Shown: positions 7,529 to 14,681, counted from the first letter of the stretch. The stretch: DNA of 30,030 bases from a virus (IMGVR_UViG_3300008108_000922:1-30030), one strand, 5' to 3'. Notes: generated from the letters alone by a model not told the origin. A program made the numbers and translations.

Positions 7529-7708
7529 CTAGTGTCCTTTCGTCTTTAGGTGTTGTATCTTTACAACAAGATAATCATAGGCATATCCTATGACATTTGT
7601 CAAATACCTTTTTCGGTGTTTCTTGCGTGGAAACTTAGTTGATTGCCACTGAGCCCAGTGAGCAACTTTAAATGCTATTCCACTAATCCAGTGTAGTAGG
7701 CGGTACAT
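7529..7708 (-). CDS. Small basic protein
   Basis: 59 residues beginning MYRLLHWISGIAF, with a Trp-rich amphipathic N-terminus and a basic middle (KFPRKKHRKRYL). Short proteins of this style (an amphipathic N-terminus followed by Arg/Lys) are common in actinophages, function unknown. SD GGGAG at 6 nt. It overlaps the upstream gene by 26 bases. A TTGACA-TATGAT promoter for the next gene lies inside its 3' half. Confidence 0.55.
   Translation of the reverse strand: MYRLLHWISGIAFKVAHWAQWQSTKFPRKKHRKRYLTNVIGYAYDYLVVKIQHLKTKGH
7574..7603 (-). promoter_or_regulatory. Sigma70-type promoter inside the basic-protein gene
   Basis: TTGACA, 18 bp, TATGAT, reading into the 78-residue gene. Confidence 0.45.
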
Positions 7709-7931
7709 CTTCTTCTCCCTTTTCAAGTTGTTCAATAAGCCAATCAATGTCAATGAAGCCACAGTTCCCGTGTTCAAAAAATCTTTTCTTAGGGTCTGGG
7801 TAAGCAACTTCCATTTGCTCGTATGTCATGTCAACACACTCGCATCGGTAAGACTTGATTACATCAACTAATCTTTGTCTTTCTTCTGCTTTGCCATCTT
7901 GCTTTCCGTAATCATAAGCATCTATGCTCAT
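7683..7931 (-). CDS. Hypothetical protein
   Basis: 82 residues beginning MSIDAYDYGKQDGK. Two Cys in CEC and one in GNCGF; a Lys/Glu-rich helical start and an acidic end. Such short YD-x-G-x-x-D-G proteins occur in phages without known function. No strong SD before the ATG. Overlaps the following gene. Confidence 0.55.
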   Translation of the reverse strand: MSIDAYDYGKQDGKAEERQRLVDVIKSYRCECVDMTYEQMEVAYPDPKKRFFEHGNCGFIDIDWLIEQLEKGEEDVPPTTLD

Positions 7932-7979
7932 TTAAATTCACTCGCTTTTCTTTTTCTCTTGACACTCTCTTACAGACTA

Positions 7980-8462
7980 CTACTTTGTGAATAGCACCAG
8001 CAAATGAGTAATGTAAACAAGATAAGTAATAACTCCTAAACGGATAGTGTAACTGATAGTGTCTGGGTATCTCTTTCTAAAAGCAAGCACCGCAGTAACT
8101 ACTAGACCAATGAATAGTGCAATTACTAGAATAGTAAGCCAAACCCATAGGCTCTTCCAAGATAAAGTCAGACCCATCAAAACAATAAGTTTGACATCGC
8201 CCATACCAATAGCATCGGTCCTGATATTAAATATAGTTAGCCCAACTAATAGCGGTAGTCCAATAGCAAGTGGTAGCACTAAAGCATTTAGCCAATCTCC
8301 AGATAGAGCGGTATAAGCAATGGCAGACACTAACCACACTAGGTAGCCTGGAAAAACAATAGAGTTCTTTAGTCTGCTCTCGCGAATATCGGTGATTAGC
8401 AACGGGATGCTTACAACAAGTAAGTAAGCAATCGGTAGTAATAGAATTGTTTGTAAATTCAT
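7980..8462 (-). CDS. Type IV prepilin peptidase-like membrane protease (A24)
   Basis: 160 residues, five or six hydrophobic segments. The two catalytic aspartates of A24 aspartic proteases are in place: Asp25 in LLITDIRESRLKN (first motif after helix 1) and Asp89 in GMGDVKL, the family's G-x-GD signature. It lacks the N-terminal methyltransferase domain, like CpaA/TadV-type peptidases. These enzymes cleave leader peptides of type IV/Tad pilins in the membrane. A prepilin peptidase in a phage genome is unusual: it could process a phage protein, alter host pili, or be acquired host DNA. No pilin-like gene was seen here. Confidence 0.75.
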   Translation of the reverse strand: MNLQTILLLPIAYLLVVSIPLLITDIRESRLKNSIVFPGYLVWLVSAIAYTALSGDWLNALVLPLAIGLPLLVGLTIFNIRTDAIGMGDVKLIVLMGLTLSWKSLWVWLTILVIALFIGLVVTAVLAFRKRYPDTISYTIRLGVITYLVYITHLLVLFTK

Positions 8463-8497
8463 TTGTCTTTCTGTCTTTCTTTTTTATTGGCGGTTGG

Positions 8498-8830
8498 CTA
8501 TAAACCAATCACATATTCTGGTCCGTATAGTTGCGTACCGAGAAGTTTTCCTAGTTCAGCATATACAAGTTCGTATAGCAATCCGTATCTAGAATCAAAG
8601 TTTGCTTGCTTTGACCCTGCACGATGAAAATACTCAAAAGCGAAGAATAGATTTAGAAGTCTAGGCAAGTCGAACTGCTCTGATGCTAGGTACTCATTGA
8701 TGTCAATGTCACCCTCTTCAGTCTGTTGAACGAAGTTCTTACCCTCTTTTTCAATAAGAGCGTGTAAATCGTTAGGGGACATTTGAGAAATGTCTGTCGG
8801 CACTGGTTGTGCTTTGTCTTCAGCCATCAT
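8498..8830 (-). CDS. Hypothetical protein
   Basis: 110 residues, acidic N-terminal half and a hydrophobic helical core (LPRLLNLFFAFEYFHRAG). Not recognised. SD AAGGATT is close to a double ATG start. A TATAAT box (8853-8858) lies just upstream, so it probably begins a unit with the prepilin peptidase. Confidence 0.6.
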   Translation of the reverse strand: MMAEDKAQPVPTDISQMSPNDLHALIEKEGKNFVQQTEEGDIDINEYLASEQFDLPRLLNLFFAFEYFHRAGSKQANFDSRYGLLYELVYAELGKLLGTQLYGPEYVIGL

Positions 8831-8852
8831 AATCCTTACTGTAAGTATTCCA

Positions 8853-8858
8853 ATTATA
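8853..8858 (-). promoter_or_regulatory. Probable -10 box
   Basis: TATAAT, in the context GTTATAAT, 22 nt before the start of the 110-residue gene. The -35 (CAAGAT at 18 bp) is poor. Confidence 0.35.
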
Positions 8859-8874
8859 ACCTAAGCCAAAACTC

Positions 8875-9699
8875 TTATCTTGTAGTCCAATTTACATCTG
8901 GATAATTACGCTTGTTCTTTTTGATTTGAGCATCGGCTTTGGCTTGGATTAGAATTCTCTGCTCCTCAACCGAAGTTCCTCGCTTGTGTGCCAAAGCAAC
9001 CAAGATGGTGTCAAGTGACTCTTGGCTACGCTCAATCTCTTCAGGTGTGCGACCCATGCTTTGAATACCAACTAGCATATTGACGGCAATTGACTGAGCA
9101 GTACGCTCTGCCTTGACCTCAGTCTTGTATCTGCTAAATGCGTATTCAAGCACTACTAGCGGTGTGCCATCTGGATTCCAGATACCAGTCTTCAAACGCT
9201 TAGCCTCAATCTCAGCCTTACGAACCTGACGAAGACGGCGTGCCTCTACTACCTCTGGGTCTTCCAACTCGCATTGTCTGAGGAAGTAAGCAGATGGGGC
9301 GTGAGCATAGCAAACAGTACAGGCTTTCTCGCCAGCAAGAAACGCAATCTCAAGTTCATCTCGACCTGACATCTCGGTAAGCCAAACATACTGAGTAGTA
9401 GGAAAGCAGGTTCCGCAATTACGACTCTTGTGAATGTGCCCATTGCTATTCCGCACAAGGTAGGCACGGGACCATCCTGTGTAGAGTGCCTTGAGGGCTG
9501 CCAGTTTTTCCTTGTCGACGGCAAGTTCTTTTTCGAGAGCATCTCGTTTGATTTCTTTTTGCTCCACTTCTTTGCCCATCCAAGAGTGCTTCTTGTTGTA
9601 CTCGATTGACTGATTCAGTGAGTGGATGCTTATGTTCTTTGACTCAATAGACGCAAGTAGTTCTGCGATTTGTGTGTCAATAATAATCGGTGTAGTCAT
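8875..9699 (-). CDS. Coiled-coil protein with CxxC zinc site (common actinophage family)
   Basis: 274 residues. Residues 1-70 are predicted coiled coil (heptad-like Leu/Ile, many Lys/Glu). The middle has the signature NGHIHKSRNCGTC (about 85-98) and later KACTVCYAHAP (about 124-134), together a four-Cys zinc site with nearby His. A helical, charged C-terminal third follows. Proteins with this N-G-H-I-H-x-S-x-x-C-x-T-C pattern are frequent in actinophages; role unknown. Its ATG overlaps the TAA of the upstream membrane gene (TAATG) and has SD AGGAG. Confidence 0.7.
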   Translation of the reverse strand: MTTPIIIDTQIAELLASIESKNISIHSLNQSIEYNKKHSWMGKEVEQKEIKRDALEKELAVDKEKLAALKALYTGWSRAYLVRNSNGHIHKSRNCGTCFPTTQYVWLTEMSGRDELEIAFLAGEKACTVCYAHAPSAYFLRQCELEDPEVVEARRLRQVRKAEIEAKRLKTGIWNPDGTPLVVLEYAFSRYKTEVKAERTAQSIAVNMLVGIQSMGRTPEEIERSQESLDTILVALAHKRGTSVEEQRILIQAKADAQIKKNKRNYPDVNWTTR

Positions 9700-9908
9700 T
9701 ATCTTCTGCTCCTGACATTTCTACGAAGAGCCAGTGGTCTGTTCTGCCAAGCAAAGATGAGCCCAGCAAAACCCCCAACTACAAGAGTGATTGATGATAG
9801 GAGTATGGCTAACTTATCGGCACTGATTGACAGTGTGCCAGCCTTGATACTGAGCCCCAAAGCAAGTAGCCCCAGTCCCAGTGGTATTGAAACAATCATT
9901 GTTTTCAT
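9699..9908 (-). CDS. Small two-helix membrane protein
   Basis: 69 residues: two hydrophobic segments (about 5-22 and 34-55) and a strongly basic tail NRPLALRRNVRSRR, expected in the cytoplasm. SD GAAAGGA. Coupled to the coiled-coil gene and driven by a SigR-like promoter 27 bases upstream. Role unknown; a holin-like function is only a possibility. Confidence 0.65.
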   Translation of the reverse strand: MKTMIVSIPLGLGLLALGLSIKAGTLSISADKLAILLSSITLVVGGFAGLIFAWQNRPLALRRNVRSRR

Positions 9909-9934
9909 TTGAATCCTTTCGGTATGTATTCAAT

Positions 9935-9960
9935 AACTAAAACTTATAGGAATTTATTCC
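9935..9960 (-). promoter_or_regulatory. SigR-like promoter (membrane protein / coiled-coil operon)
   Basis: GGGAAT, 18 bp, GTTATTGA. A CTTGACA lies just upstream. No ClgR-type palindrome upstream. Confidence 0.55.
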
Positions 9961-10001
9961 CATTGTCAAGTGGAAACGCACAGAAAAAATGGCGGCCCAG
10001 G

Positions 10002-10032
10002 AAGGAGAAATCCCCGCCATTTCTGACGGGGA
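10002..10032 (-). terminator. Terminator after the NlpC/P60 gene
   Basis: TCCCCG, 10-nt loop, CGGGGA, followed on the minus strand by ATTTCTCCTT. Confidence 0.55.
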
Positions 10033-10049
10033 GTTCCTGAAGTTTATCT

Positions 10050-10631
10050 TTACGCAGTCGGTATTACCCGAACATAGATTATTCTGTTGTTTTCGTAATC
10101 GGAGAGTGGCTGTATGTGAGTTCCACCAAATCCACGATTGGCATTTACTACCTTGTCCTTACCAATGTAAATAGCGGAGTGGTAGAAACTCTTAGAGCCA
10201 CGATAGCCAAAGATTACTATATCTCCAACTTTTCGTTCTTTCTTAGATACTCTTTCACCAACATACGCTTGTGCTGTTGCTGAGTGTGGTACTTCTACAC
10301 CCAGTTGCTCGTAAGCCCATCTGACCATCCCAGAGCAGTCCCACCCATAAATAGATGAACCAGTCGGAACATAGGGGGTTTTACCTACTCGGTGTATTAA
10401 TCGGATTACGACTTTATTCAGTTTTTTTCTATTTTCAATACTTTCCGCATACTTCGCAAACGAAGTGGATTTAGATATTACGGGGTTATTGAAAATGTTC
10501 TTTGATGCGACAATTTGTTGAGTTTCCACACTCCTTGTCACTTCATCTTTTGCTAACTGACTTGCTATTGCCGAAGATGATACACACCCATTGAGCAACA
10601 AAGCCATTGTTATTGTCAGCAACCATTTCAT
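10050..10631 (-). CDS. NlpC/P60 peptidoglycan hydrolase, predicted lipoprotein
   Basis: 193 residues. The N-terminus is a lipoprotein signal: MKW, a hydrophobic stretch and the lipobox LNGC with Cys16. The catalytic domain (about 75-190) has YGWDCSGMVRW (nucleophile Cys99), SFYHSAIYIG (His151) and a polar third residue in VVNANRG, matching NlpC/P60 cysteine peptidases that cut stem peptides of peptidoglycan. Lipidation would anchor it outside the membrane, so it may act in the infected cell's wall, in superinfection control or late lysis rather than as a free endolysin. SD AAAGGTAGG lies before the ATG. Confidence 0.82.
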   Translation of the reverse strand: MKWLLTITMALLLNGCVSSSAIASQLAKDEVTRSVETQQIVASKNIFNNPVISKSTSFAKYAESIENRKKLNKVVIRLIHRVGKTPYVPTGSSIYGWDCSGMVRWAYEQLGVEVPHSATAQAYVGERVSKKERKVGDIVIFGYRGSKSFYHSAIYIGKDKVVNANRGFGGTHIQPLSDYENNRIIYVRVIPTA

Positions 10632-10745
10632 TAGGCGACCTACCTTTCCTTGTTAGTTAGTACTTGGTCGTTGTTTGTTTTGGTTCTCCCAATACATATT
10701 CAGTTATAGGTAATATTTTACCCACATAAATCGGTGTTTATGTGT

Positions 10746-10773
10746 AAAAAGAGCCAGTTTAGACACTTGGCTC
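10746..10773 (-). terminator. Terminator after the XRE-type gene
   Basis: GAGCCA arm, 11-nt loop, TGGCTC arm, then TTTTT on the minus strand. Confidence 0.8.
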
Positions 10774-10799
10774 AGGTGTTTGCTACTAAATAGCGGGGT

Positions 10800-11042
10800 T
10801 TACTGCCACATACCAAGTGCTTTCATCATCTCGTTTGGCGTGACTTTGAGTTCTTGGCAGAGTTTTGCCATCATACCTGACGGCAACTGTCGTTGCTGAT
10901 GGAAGTATCTACTTAGACTGCTTTTCTGCATTCCAGTAGCCATCGCAAATTGGTTTAGAGATTTGTAGCCACGCTTTGTGTACATAGCAACAAACCAATC
11001 CCAACTAGCATCGGCGTTCTTTTTTGTCATATTTGCTCTCAC
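10800..11042 (-). CDS. XRE-type HTH regulator
   Basis: 80 residues. HTH at about 24-50: SLNQFAMATGMQKSSLSRYF, followed by the typical C-terminal helix pattern LPSGMMAKLCQELKVTPNEM of Cro/C1-type proteins. Likely a DNA-binding repressor. Start choice: GTG preceded by AAAGGAGGGG at good spacing. An alternative is the ATG at 11081 that overlaps the stop of the upstream gene (TAATG), adding 13 residues; both could be used. Confidence 0.75.
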   Translation of the reverse strand: MRANMTKKNADASWDWFVAMYTKRGYKSLNQFAMATGMQKSSLSRYFHQQRQLPSGMMAKLCQELKVTPNEMMKALGMWQ

Positions 11043-11080
11043 TTTTACCCCTCCTTTCGTGAGTTGTGTTTGCTCTTTCA

Positions 11081-11596
11081 TTAGCAAATCTCAAATCCAC
11101 CAGAGTTCTCTAGGAACTCGGCAAACTCTTCTAAATCATCAAGGTCAAGTGAGTAGGAAGTTTCCCACGCATCTTTCTTACCTTCGCCATCGCAACCATT
11201 ACACCAACCATGTGTGCGATTAGTTAGTGATGCCATCTCAGGTGAAAGTTCTCTAATCGGCATCTTGTGCTCTACGCCAAGTGCATCGGTACGAATACCA
11301 GTTCCTTGGCAGAGTTCGCAGTTAGGTCGTTCAAGTGATGCTAAACGAGAATTACGCTTTTCAATGTAATCCTTAGCCTCACCAGTTTTTAGTTGTTCTC
11401 TAATTCGGCGTGCTAGTTCCAAACTGCCAGCGTTGTTCAATCCATCGCCATCGTTGTAATGTCCAGATACTTCGCCAACTAGGTCGTTGAAGTTATCAAC
11501 GCAGTAGTCCCAGAGTGGTCGCCAGCCCCAAACATTACGGCGGAAGTACTCGCCAGTTTCGTTCTTAGGGCTCTTGCCATATACATCCATACCCAT
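11081..11596 (-). CDS. DnaJ-zinc-finger-like protein, paralogue 1
   Basis: 171 residues. The N-terminus MGMDVYGKSP and FRRNVWGWRPLWDY is a recognisable phage family. Two CxxCxGxG repeats, CELCQGTG (about 93) and CNGCDGEG (about 132), match the zinc-binding repeats of DnaJ but only two of the usual four are present, enough for one zinc. The C-terminus is acidic and ends EEFAEFLENSGGFEIC. Strong SD (GGAGAAAATACT before ATG). It is a paralogue of the next gene upstream. Confidence 0.7.
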   Translation of the reverse strand: MGMDVYGKSPKNETGEYFRRNVWGWRPLWDYCVDNFNDLVGEVSGHYNDGDGLNNAGSLELARRIREQLKTGEAKDYIEKRNSRLASLERPNCELCQGTGIRTDALGVEHKMPIRELSPEMASLTNRTHGWCNGCDGEGKKDAWETSYSLDLDDLEEFAEFLENSGGFEIC

Positions 11597-11655
11597 AGTA
11601 TTTTCTCCAATCGTTTGTTGTTACCATTTGGTATATATGAAATCTACACAACGGC

Positions 11656-11690
11656 ACTGACATTTGTCAAGCGTGTCGCAAAAGATTTTT
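11656..11690 (-). promoter_or_regulatory. TTGACA promoter region of paralogue 1
   Basis: CTTGACA near 11667-11673, with a weak TAGATT -10 at 18 bp spacing to the left (about 11643). A TGTCAGTG like the SigR-type spacers follows the -35. Confidence 0.4.
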
Positions 11691-12187
11691 TACCAGTTTG
11701 CTCCACCTGAGTTTTTGAGAAACTCGGCGAACTCTTGGATATCTTCTACTTCTAAGTAATAACTACTGTTGTTGGTCTTCCTTGAGCCAAACCCACCACA
11801 GCCATTGCAATATCCGTGTGTCCTACCAACTTGTTCGGCAAGCAGAGCCACTAACTCCATCTTGTCCATACCCTTTTCTTTTCCAAGTTCATCGGCACGA
11901 ATACCAGTGCCAGCACAGATTTCACATACGACAGTTGGCTCTGCTTTTACAGTGAGCATAAAGTTATCGGCATATTTCTCGGCCTTGCCACTTGCGATGT
12001 CTTCAAACAGAGCATCGGCCAGTCTGCTTGCTTGGAGTTTAGTGAGTTTGCCATCAAGAAAGGCTTTCTCGTATTTGTTGTGATTTTCAAGAACATAGTT
12101 CTTCAGTGGAGTCCAGCCCCACACATTTCTACTGAACGACTCTCCTACGGCGTGAGTCGGCTTCAATCCATCAACAGTCGTGCCCAT
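11690..12187 (-). CDS. DnaJ-zinc-finger-like protein, paralogue 2
   Basis: 165 residues beginning MGTTVDGLKP. It shares with its neighbour FSRNVWGWTPLKNY, the zinc repeats CEICAGTG and CNGCGGFG, and the C-terminus IQEFAEFLKNSGGANW. The central helical part differs, so the duplication is not recent. Start: the second ATG is taken because the SD AAAGGAG lies too close to the first. A near-consensus sigma70 promoter precedes it. Confidence 0.7.
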   Translation of the reverse strand: MGTTVDGLKPTHAVGESFSRNVWGWTPLKNYVLENHNKYEKAFLDGKLTKLQASRLADALFEDIASGKAEKYADNFMLTVKAEPTVVCEICAGTGIRADELGKEKGMDKMELVALLAEQVGRTHGYCNGCGGFGSRKTNNSSYYLEVEDIQEFAEFLKNSGGANW

Positions 12188-12222
12188 CGGCATCTCCTTT
12201 TGTCATTATCGTCTTGTGTTTT

Positions 12223-12251
12223 ATTGTAGGCGGCAGGTTTTTCCATGTCAA
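12223..12251 (-). promoter_or_regulatory. Sigma70 promoter of paralogue 2
   Basis: TTGACA, 17 bp, TACAAT. The spacer contains TGGAAAAA of the CCATG-type element. Confidence 0.75.
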
Positions 12252-12520
12252 GAGGAAATCTTCGTTGTGTATCCTATCCTGTTGAGTGCATCTTCGGTAT
12301 CCACATACGGGATAGTTGATAACGAATTACCCCAGTCCACATCATCTCCCTCCAAATCATTACAGAGAAAGACACTTGTTTCTTCATAATCCTGCCTCGC
12401 CAACGAGGAAATCAGAACTATTCTCCCATCATGCACCCCACCTGAAAGGAAGTAAAGAAAAGAGATGCGTTCATCAAACGCGTCAAGCAGTTTTATCGGT
12501 GTAGCAGAGTGAAAGGACAT
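12248..12520 (-). CDS. Hypothetical protein
   Basis: 90 residues beginning MSFHSATPIKLLDAF; alternating beta strands (ISFLYFLSGG, RIVLISSL) and an acidic region. Not recognised. No SD: the ATG follows a small GCTACCTTTGTAGC hairpin. Its 3' end overlaps the -35 of the next promoter. Confidence 0.5.
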   Translation of the reverse strand: MSFHSATPIKLLDAFDERISFLYFLSGGVHDGRIVLISSLARQDYEETSVFLCNDLEGDDVDWGNSLSTIPYVDTEDALNRIGYTTKISS

Positions 12521-12580
12521 GCTACAAAGGTAGCATTGTGAACGGAAAAACAGGCTGCCCACGCCATCTTCGGCATAAAG

Positions 12581-12603
12581 AAAAAGGCTCGGTTTCCCAA
12601 GCC
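12581..12603 (-). terminator. Terminator of the 12.6-13.8 kb operon
   Basis: GGCTTGGG pairs with CCGAGCC with mismatch, then TTTTTCTTT on the minus strand. Confidence 0.6.
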
Positions 12604-12621
12604 AGTTTCTCTTTCTCTCTT

Positions 12622-13014
12622 TTAGTCGGTAACTATCCCATCGGGATACTTCACCAGCATTTCTCTTGCGTAATCTATCGCCTTGTCCAGTTCAGAAAAC
12701 GGCTCAGAGTAGTAGTCGGTGTGATGGATAGAGTAAATCTCAAACCAAGGGTTCATAACTATTGTTAGCAGTTCTTCATCTTGTTCATACAATTTGCTAA
12801 GTTCCCCATCGTTGCTGATTTCTTTTAGCAAAGCATCGGTGTATCTGATTATCTTTACACTTCCATCTTTTTCGGTTTTGTGGATACGCATTTCGCCATT
12901 TCGCACTACGAAAAATGGATTATCTTTATCAGCCCAGACTTCTTCGTATCCAGTTTCCCAGACATAAAACTCAGGGGATAATCTTTCGGTGTTGATTTTA
13001 GTTTCCTGATTCAT
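12622..13014 (-). CDS. Hypothetical protein
   Basis: 130 residues, mixed alpha/beta, rich in acidic and aromatic residues (FYVWETGYEEVWAD); not recognised. Last gene of a five-gene operon with overlapping ends: its ATG lies inside the upstream 46-codon gene. Confidence 0.6.
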   Translation of the reverse strand: MNQETKINTERLSPEFYVWETGYEEVWADKDNPFFVVRNGEMRIHKTEKDGSVKIIRYTDALLKEISNDGELSKLYEQDEELLTIVMNPWFEIYSIHHTDYYSEPFSELDKAIDYAREMLVKYPDGIVTD

Positions 13015-13138
13015 TTTTATCCAGCACTTTCTTAATTTGTTCCATAGTCAAACCCATACGCAAACAAATCTGAATGGTTCTAACATTTATCAACGCTTTT
13101 TCTTTATTGTTGATTAGTTCTTTTTCTTTATCGTTCAT
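12998..13138 (-). CDS. Very small protein with HTH-like end
   Basis: 46 residues beginning MNDKEKELINNKEKAL; the second half VRTIQICLRMGLTMEQIKKVL looks like the recognition part of a small HTH. Start ATG overlaps the stop of the upstream gene (TAATG); its stop overlaps the next gene by 17 bases. No other evidence. Confidence 0.5.
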   Translation of the reverse strand: MNDKEKELINNKEKALINVRTIQICLRMGLTMEQIKKVLDKNESGN

Positions 13139-13416
13139 TAGTCGTTCTCTCCTAATAGTCGGATTTGTTCTGCCACATCTTCAGGGTCGGCAGGTTCAGT
13201 TGCTCCACACTCTTCGCACCAGTTCTGTGTCGGGGTGTTGGCTATGTTCATTTGTAAAGTCCAAGTGTGGTTCTCGCACTCAACTTCTTTGTCAAAGTCC
13301 AGTAGCACTTCACTACACTCTTCGCACTCAATGGCGACATTAGTATCGGCATAGGTCACAACTACTACATCGTGTCCTATGTGTCGGCTTAGGTCGTTGT
13401 AATCGGTAGCACTCAT
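13138..13416 (-). CDS. Zinc-ribbon-like small protein
   Basis: 92 residues. Cys pairs ECEECSEV and NWCEECGAT, with an additional CENH, suggest a zinc site. Start is the ATG sharing a base with the upstream TAA; an in-frame GTG nine bases earlier is less likely. Confidence 0.6.
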   Translation of the reverse strand: MSATDYNDLSRHIGHDVVVVTYADTNVAIECEECSEVLLDFDKEVECENHTWTLQMNIANTPTQNWCEECGATEPADPEDVAEQIRLLGEND

Positions 13417-13619
13417 TAGTCCCACACTTCCAATACTTCTACATCGGTATCAACTAACTTGTGATTAGATAAGTCAAAACCATCTTCTTCTTTTATGCGT
13501 TCTATCGCCAAGTCAATAATTTCTTCTTGGTCAGTTGTCGGTGTTGTAACACTCGTAATGTAACTCGTAGAGTTTGTGGTCAGAGTGACTGTATAAGTTG
13601 CTGATGAATAGTTATACAT
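13416..13619 (-). CDS. Hypothetical small protein
   Basis: 67 residues with a Thr/Ser-rich beta N-terminus (YTVTLTTNSTSY) and an acidic helical second half (EIIDLAIERIKEED). Overlaps the upstream gene by 8 bases. Not recognised. Confidence 0.55.
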   Translation of the reverse strand: MYNYSSATYTVTLTTNSTSYITSVTTPTTDQEEIIDLAIERIKEEDGFDLSNHKLVDTDVEVLEVWD

Positions 13620-13827
13620 TATCCACCACTTCCGTAATCTCTCTCCAACTATCTCCCGAACCTTCGATAAGACTTAGGTTAGAGCCATTGTCCCATTGCA
13701 CTACAATTGTTCGGTATCCCCAAGGGTCAATGTATTCCATCACCTTAGTTCCTAATGCACCCTTAGTTAGATTTGTATAAGGGTCGGAAGTAGAAATCAG
13801 TTCTACTCTTATTTTTGTTTTTTCCAT
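13612..13827 (-). CDS. DUF4314-like small protein
   Basis: 71 residues. The pattern RVELISTSDPYTNLTKGALGT, then VQWDNGSNLSLIEG, resembles DUF4314, short SH3-like beta proteins found in phages and plasmids; function unknown. First gene of the 12.6-13.8 kb operon, behind a SigR-like promoter. Confidence 0.6.
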   Translation of the reverse strand: MEKTKIRVELISTSDPYTNLTKGALGTKVMEYIDPWGYRTIVVQWDNGSNLSLIEGSGDSWREITEVVDNV

Positions 13828-13859
13828 TAGTTATCAATTCCTTTCTTGATAATTACTAT

Positions 13860-13885
13860 AACTAAAACGGCAGACATTTTATTCC
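13860..13885 (-). promoter_or_regulatory. SigR-like promoter of the 12.6-13.8 kb operon
   Basis: GGGAAT, 18 bp containing TGTCTG, then GTTATAGT. Its -35 overlaps the stop codon of the upstream membrane-protein gene. No palindrome upstream. Confidence 0.7.
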
Positions 13886-14058
13886 CTGTTTCCAAACAGA
13901 TACACTACACAGCCCACAAACCCAGAGAAGAAAAGCAAAAGCCCAGCCCATAGAGCAGGTAAGTTTCCACCAAAGATAAAGGCGTGTCCGAGTTGGTCGG
14001 TGATGCGAAGACAATTCCAAAAACACCACATACCTAGCAAAGCAATAACAATTTTCAT
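13879..14058 (-). CDS. Small two-helix membrane protein
   Basis: 59 residues beginning MKIVIALLGMWCFW, with two hydrophobic segments (3-17 and 32-52) and a short basic end. Start set by SD GGAAAGGAG with 6-7 nt spacing; an upstream in-frame ATG lacks an SD. Confidence 0.6.
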   Translation of the reverse strand: MKIVIALLGMWCFWNCLRITDQLGHAFIFGGNLPALWAGLLLFFSGFVGCVVYLFGNRE

Positions 14059-14099
14059 TGCGTTCTCCTTTCCGAGAGATTTTGTTGCCATACAGCAAA

Positions 14100-14127
14100 T
14101 CTATACCCTACGGCACAAATTAGTCAA
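14100..14127 (-). promoter_or_regulatory. Sigma70 promoter of the small membrane protein
   Basis: TTGACT, 16 bp, TATAGA. An inverted copy of the GTTATCAAATNGTTAT element (14147-14162) lies 19 bp upstream of the -35. Confidence 0.6.
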
Positions 14128-14146
14128 GTATTTCTATCGGCAGTTC

Positions 14147-14162
14147 ATAACAATTTGATAAC
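14147..14162 (+). repeat. GTTATCAAAT element (copy with one change)
   Basis: Reads ATAACAATTTGATAAC on the plus strand, i.e. GTTATCAAATTGTTAT on the minus strand; the three other copies (15484, 15954, 18065) read in the opposite direction. Confidence 0.5.
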
Positions 14163-14168
14163 GGGGGT

Positions 14169-14300
14169 TTAGGCTCTTACGCCTTTAATTTTTATAGGTT
14201 TGCACTCGTTGTGGCAGTTCGTGCATTTTTCTTGCTCGTTATTGTAAAGGTGAGCACAAGCGGTGCACTCCCACATCGTAAATAGAAACTCGTATTCCAT
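14169..14300 (-). CDS. 43-residue zinc-finger-like protein
   Basis: Four Cys in ECTACAHLY and KCTNCHNEC, a compact zinc ribbon, with a basic C-terminus (KPIKIKGVRA). Start: ATG six bases after GGAG; an ATG two codons earlier is too close to the SD. Confidence 0.6.
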   Translation of the reverse strand: MEYEFLFTMWECTACAHLYNNEQEKCTNCHNECKPIKIKGVRA

Positions 14301-14333
14301 TTTCATCTCCTTTCGGTATTGGTTGTTGATTAC

Positions 14334-14362
14334 ATTGTCCCAGATAATAAAACAAAAGTCAA
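14334..14362 (-). promoter_or_regulatory. Sigma70 promoter of the 43-residue protein
   Basis: TTGACT, 17 bp, GACAAT. Confidence 0.55.
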
Positions 14363-14377
14363 GTCAGGGTCGCCGCA

Positions 14378-14393
14378 TTTTCCATGCCCATGG
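14378..14393. repeat. CCATGC element, short form
   Basis: TTTTCCATGCCCATGG, followed directly by GCGAAC. Member of the interspersed CCATGC/GCATGG family. Confidence 0.5.
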
Positions 14394-14398
14394 CGAAC

Positions 14399-14440
14399 AA
14401 AAAACTATCCCGCATCGGCTTTTTTCTCCAATACGGGATA
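14399..14440 (-). terminator. Terminator of the 70-residue zinc protein
   Basis: TATCCCG, 21-nt loop, CGGGATA, then TTTTTT on the minus strand. Confidence 0.75.
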
Positions 14441-14444
14441 CTTT

Positions 14445-14657
14445 TTAGATGGTTGGGTCGTCTTCATCAAAAATGTTTGCACCGCACACCAAACAAACTT
14501 GATTTGATGTCGCAGGACACTCACTTTTGCATTCCAGACAGAAATACCAACTCAGTTCTCTATGATTTTGCTTCACGAAGTCAAAAACCGCGTTCTTTCC
14601 TTGCTCAACAACAAGTTCGGCACATAACTTTTGTAAAGTTTTTTCGTATTCATGCAT
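14445..14657 (-). CDS. Zinc-ribbon-like protein
   Basis: 70 residues: helical first half, then CLECKSEC and CLVCGAN in the second half, a four-Cys zinc ribbon. SD AAAGGAGG before the ATG. Upstream in-frame ATG lies at the predicted transcription start and lacks an SD. Confidence 0.65.
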   Translation of the reverse strand: MHEYEKTLQKLCAELVVEQGKNAVFDFVKQNHRELSWYFCLECKSECPATSNQVCLVCGANIFDEDDPTI

Positions 14658-14681
14658 GAGTTCCTCCTTTCGCATAACTTT

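Noticed and set aside
7960-7990. Plus-strand TTGACA near 7960
   Set aside because: No -10 at suitable spacing and no plus-strand gene follows.
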